NCBI GenBank assembly: GCA_031258265.1 | Contig: JAIRNB010000346.1 | Location: 1-7,529 of the forward strand | Source: Treponema sp. | GTDB taxonomy: Bacteria; Spirochaetota; Spirochaetia; Treponematales; Breznakiellaceae | Reading direction: 5' to 3' | Length of the DNA stretch: 7,529 nucleotides | Shown here: piece after piece, positions 5,229 through 7,529 of the stretch | Position numbering within the stretch: position 1 is the first letter of the stretch | How the letters are laid out: every line of letters starts with the position of its first letter | Made by a program: the position numbers and the translations under genes | The notes under the pieces: generated by a model | What the model was told of the DNA's origin: nothing | The model's input: the letters and a program-made list of their open reading frames with translations, nothing else | The model's database searches: none

Positions 5229-6572
5229 ATGGTTATTTTGACGTTGAATTGCGGCTCTTCGTCGGCCAAGTATCAGGTTTACGACTGGGAAGCCAGGGAT
5301 ATTTTGGCGGTGGGGATTGTGGAAAAGGTGACCCTGGGGGGCTCCTTTATTACCCACAAGGTAAAGGGCAGGGAGGAGGTTACATTTAACAAGGACTGTC
5401 CTACCCATACGGACGCGGTGGACCTTATTATCAGGACTTTGACGGGTAAGGAATGTGGGGTTATCGACGATATGGGGATGATCGGGGCGGTGGGCCACCG
5501 GGTACTCCACGGCGGGGATAAGTTTACCAAGAGCGTTATTGTGGATGATGCGGCGATGGCGGCCTTTAACGAGGTGAAGGACCTGGGGCCCCTGCACAAT
5601 CCGGCGAATATTATGGGGATTGAAGCGGCGAAGAAGGTGCTGCCCGCCGTTCCCCACTGCGCTATCATGGATACGGCCTGGCACCAGACGATGCCGCCGG
5701 AGGCTTTTCTCTACGCGGTGCCCTACGAGTGGTACGAGAAATACGGGGTGCGGCGCTACGGTTTCCACGGGACAAGCTTCCTCTACACCGCCAAGCGGGC
5801 GGCGGTACTGCTGGGGAAGGACCCCTTTAAGACGAATCTGATTATCTGCCACCTGGGGAACGGTTCTTCGATTAACGCGGTAAAGAACGGCTGTTCCTTT
5901 GATACCTCCATGGGGATTACCCCGCTGGAGGGCCTGGTGATGGGAACCCGCTCCGGGGACGCCGATATGGCGATGCCCTTCTACGTGATGCGGAAGACCG
6001 GCATGGGGCCGGCGGAGATGGAAAGCGCGCTGAACAAGAAAAGCGGGCTCCTGGGGATTACCGGCAAGTACGCGGACCGCCGGGACATTCAAAAGGCCAA
6101 GCTGGAGGGCGACAAGCGGGCCCTTCTGGCCCAAAATATAGAGGCCCACCGGGTTAAAAAGTATATCGGCGCGTACCAGGCGGTGCTGGGCCGGGTGGAT
6201 GCCCTGGTCTTTACCGCGGGGGTGGGGGAATTTGCCTGGTTCATGCGGGAGAAGATCCTTGACGGCCTGGAGGGGATTGGCGTGGCCTTTGATCCCCGGA
6301 AGAACGAAATGTCCCATACCCGGAATACGGAGACGATTATCAGTAAGGGGGAGTCCCGAATCCCCATTTACATTATCCCCACCGATGAGGAACTGGTGAT
6401 GACCGAGGATGCCTACGCCCTGATGTCGGGGAGCTACCGGGTTCACACCGAATTTACCTATTCGTTCCAAGCCAAGGACTATGTAAACAAGGGCCGGGCG
6501 GCGGGGCTTAACGAGGAGCTTGCCAAACACCCGGAACTGGAGGAGATTATAGCGATCCCCAGAGGGGCGTAG
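5229..6572 (+). CDS. ackA: Acetate kinase
   Basis: Interconverts acetyl phosphate plus ADP and acetate plus ATP in the cytoplasm, the ATP-yielding last step of acetate formation. Motifs in order: LNCGSSSAKYQVYD (6-19, N7 and K14), GHRVLHGG (89-96, R91), PLHNP (121-125, H123), MDTAWHQTMP (D148), RRYGFHGTS (H180), CHLGNGSS (H208, N211), MGTRSGD (R241), FTAGVGE (E334) and PTDEEL (384-389). These fit the ASKHA acetate kinase family, and numbering matches the Methanosarcina thermophila enzyme through R241. Two departures stand out: F184 where the usual motif is HGTSH, and GVGEF where GIGEN is common. A C-terminal tail of about 45 residues makes it longer than the usual 400. GAGG-type site GAGG (5219-5222) lies 6 nt before the ATG. 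No phosphotransacetylase gene is nearby. Confidence 0.97.
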   Translation: MVILTLNCGSSSAKYQVYDWEARDILAVGIVEKVTLGGSFITHKVKGREEVTFNKDCPTHTDAVDLIIRTLTGKECGVIDDMGMIGAVGHRVLHGGDKFTKSVIVDDAAMAAFNEVKDLGPLHNPANIMGIEAAKKVLPAVPHCAIMDTAWHQTMPPEAFLYAVPYEWYEKYGVRRYGFHGTSFLYTAKRAAVLLGKDPFKTNLIICHLGNGSSINAVKNGCSFDTSMGITPLEGLVMGTRSGDADMAMPFYVMRKTGMGPAEMESALNKKSGLLGITGKYADRRDIQKAKLEGDKRALLAQNIEAHRVKKYIGAYQAVLGRVDALVFTAGVGEFAWFMREKILDGLEGIGVAFDPRKNEMSHTRNTETIISKGESRIPIYIIPTDEELVMTEDAYALMSGSYRVHTEFTYSFQAKDYVNKGRAAGLNEELAKHPELEEIIAIPRGA

Positions 6573-6606
6573 GGGGCGTAAAATCCAGGGGTTTTGATGG
6601 AGACCC

Positions 6607-6630
6607 GTTCCCGCGGGATTTCCCGGGAAC
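6607..6630. repeat. Hairpin between ackA and the downstream kinase
   Basis: Arms GTTCCCG and CGGGAAC (7 bp, perfect) flank a 10-base loop, 34 bp after the ackA stop. No T tract follows, so it is not a clear intrinsic terminator. It may stabilise the ackA 3' end or have no role. A weaker AAAATCC/GGGTTTT pairing precedes it (6580-6595). Confidence 0.4.
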
Positions 6631-6710
6631 AGGATCTTTCGGGGCTTGGCGGCCGGGTTGACCAAATGGACCGGCCGGTAAGGGTTTGACCGGTTTTACA
6701 GCTTCAAAAC

Positions 6711-6718
6711 AGGGTGGG
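6711..6718 (+). promoter_or_regulatory. Ribosome-binding site supporting a TTG start
   Basis: AGGGTGGG lies 5 nt before the TTG at 6724. In-frame TTG (6730) and GTG (6739) are further away. No in-frame ATG occurs before the conserved sugar-kinase core, so this site chooses the start. Confidence 0.5.
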
Positions 6719-6723
6719 CAGCG

Positions 6724-7529
6724 TTGGATTTGTCAAATGTGGATTTGCCGGAATCGGGGAAAAAACGGGAACTACTCTGCATCGGCAACGCGATTGTCGA
6801 TTTTTTTGCCTCCGCGGATTTGGAGTTTGCCAGGCGTCATGGTATCCTAAAGCCGGTCCAGCACCTTGAATATGCTTCCCTGGCGGCGGCCATTGGGGAA
6901 CTGGGGGAGGGGCTTTCCGTCTGTTCCGGCGGGGGGGCCGCCAATGTGGCGAAGATCGCCGCCCTTTTGGGGATGAAGGCGGCCTTTACCGGGGCGGTGG
7001 GGCCCGATGAATGGGGCCGTTTCTTTGAAAGGGAACTGAGGGACGCGGGGGTACAGCCGGTACTCTTTTCCCGGCAGACCCCCACAGGCCGCTGCCTAAG
7101 TTTGCGCTTGGATAAGGATACCGTCCGGGTGGCCGCCGCCCCCTCGGCCTCCCTGGAATTGGGCAGGGAAGATGTGGGGGAAGAGGATATTCGCAGCGCG
7201 GGGGTGGTGGTTATTGACGGCTTCCTGATGGGCCGCCGGGAGCTGGTCCGCCATATTCTGGACTCGGCGAACCGCAGCGGCACCGCCGTCGCCCTGGACA
7301 TAGGGTCCCCCGGGATTGCCCGGGAACGGGCCCATGAAATTCTTACCTACAGCCGAATCTACCCCTTGATCCTCTTTATGAACGAGGCGGAGGCCGCGGC
7401 CTTTTTCTTCACCCTAAACGAGGGAAACGGCGGGGGAGAAACCGGAGAAAACGAGGAATTCGACGAGGAAATGACCGATTTCTTCCTGGGCCTGACGGCA
7501 AACGAGCTTTTCCCCGTCGTGGCGGTTAA
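6724..7529 (+). CDS. PfkB/ribokinase-family carbohydrate or nucleoside kinase (3' truncated by window)
   Basis: An open frame runs to the window end without a stop, giving 268 residues of a protein that continues beyond it. It belongs to the PfkB family, which transfers phosphate from ATP to a sugar or nucleoside hydroxyl. Visible features: GNAIVD (21-26; D26 is the usual substrate-binding Asp), the glycine-rich signature GGGAANVAKIAALLG (69-83), FTGAVGPDEWGRFF, a VVVIDGF strand and an NxxE motif (N220, E223). The catalytic GAGD region would lie past the window. The GNAIVD opening recalls the adenosine/fructokinase-like branch, but the substrate cannot be named. An acidic, Gly-rich stretch (about 233-250) looks like a loop insertion. 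An upstream in-frame TAA at 6679 limits the start; TTG at 6724 is preferred. The 151-bp gap from ackA holds no clear promoter, so co-transcription is possible. Confidence 0.85.
   Translation, partial: MDLSNVDLPESGKKRELLCIGNAIVDFFASADLEFARRHGILKPVQHLEYASLAAAIGELGEGLSVCSGGGAANVAKIAALLGMKAAFTGAVGPDEWGRFFERELRDAGVQPVLFSRQTPTGRCLSLRLDKDTVRVAAAPSASLELGREDVGEEDIRSAGVVVIDGFLMGRRELVRHILDSANRSGTAVALDIGSPGIARERAHEILTYSRIYPLILFMNEAEAAAFFFTLNEGNGGGETGENEEFDEEMTDFFLGLTANELFPVVAV

Noticed and set aside
6580..6630. Intrinsic terminator of ackA
   Set aside because: Weak AAAATCC/GGGTTTT pairing and a 7-bp stem are present, but neither is followed by a T tract.
5154..6665. A 503-codon open frame on the minus strand covering all of ackA
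   Set aside because: It is antisense to a gene with clear acetate kinase motifs, is rich in Arg, Pro, His and Gly, and has no recognisable domain. GC-rich codon use in ackA explains it.

Overview
The window most resembles a GC-rich spirochaete of the Treponema type, possibly one of the termite-gut group. This is an inference from three things. The ATPase is V/A-type rather than F-type. The acetate kinase is unusually long (447 residues). A Flavo-1-like structured repeat is present, a motif I recall from Bacteroidota and Spirochaetes. Coding DNA is rich in GGG, CGG and CCC codons. No marker gene fixes the species.

Layout. Positions 1-246 hold no gene but a dense run of near-perfect inverted repeats, including a Flavo-1-like candidate and a bidirectional terminator candidate. 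Positions 247-4908, read on the minus strand, are a tightly packed V/A-type ATPase operon in the transcription order atpK, atpF, atpE, atpA, atpB. Genes overlap by up to 7 bp or are separated by at most 30 bp. Subunits C, D and I are not in view; D and I may lie to the left of position 1. Positions 4909-5228 are a divergent intergenic region holding four back-to-back perfect palindromes and recurring GGAACA(A)GC motifs. On the plus strand ackA (acetate kinase) occupies 5229-6572. After a 151-bp gap comes a PfkB/ribokinase-family kinase, apparently starting with TTG at 6724 and cut off by the window end.

How it fits together. AckA makes ATP from acetyl phosphate by substrate-level phosphorylation. 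The V/A-ATPase couples ATP to an ion gradient across the membrane. Both are central to energy metabolism in a fermentative or acetogenic anaerobe, and they are transcribed divergently from one palindrome-rich region. The kinase would phosphorylate a sugar or nucleoside; its substrate cannot be read from the sequence.

The genes themselves are ordinary. The main unexplained structure is the two blocks of consecutive palindromes flanking the operon.
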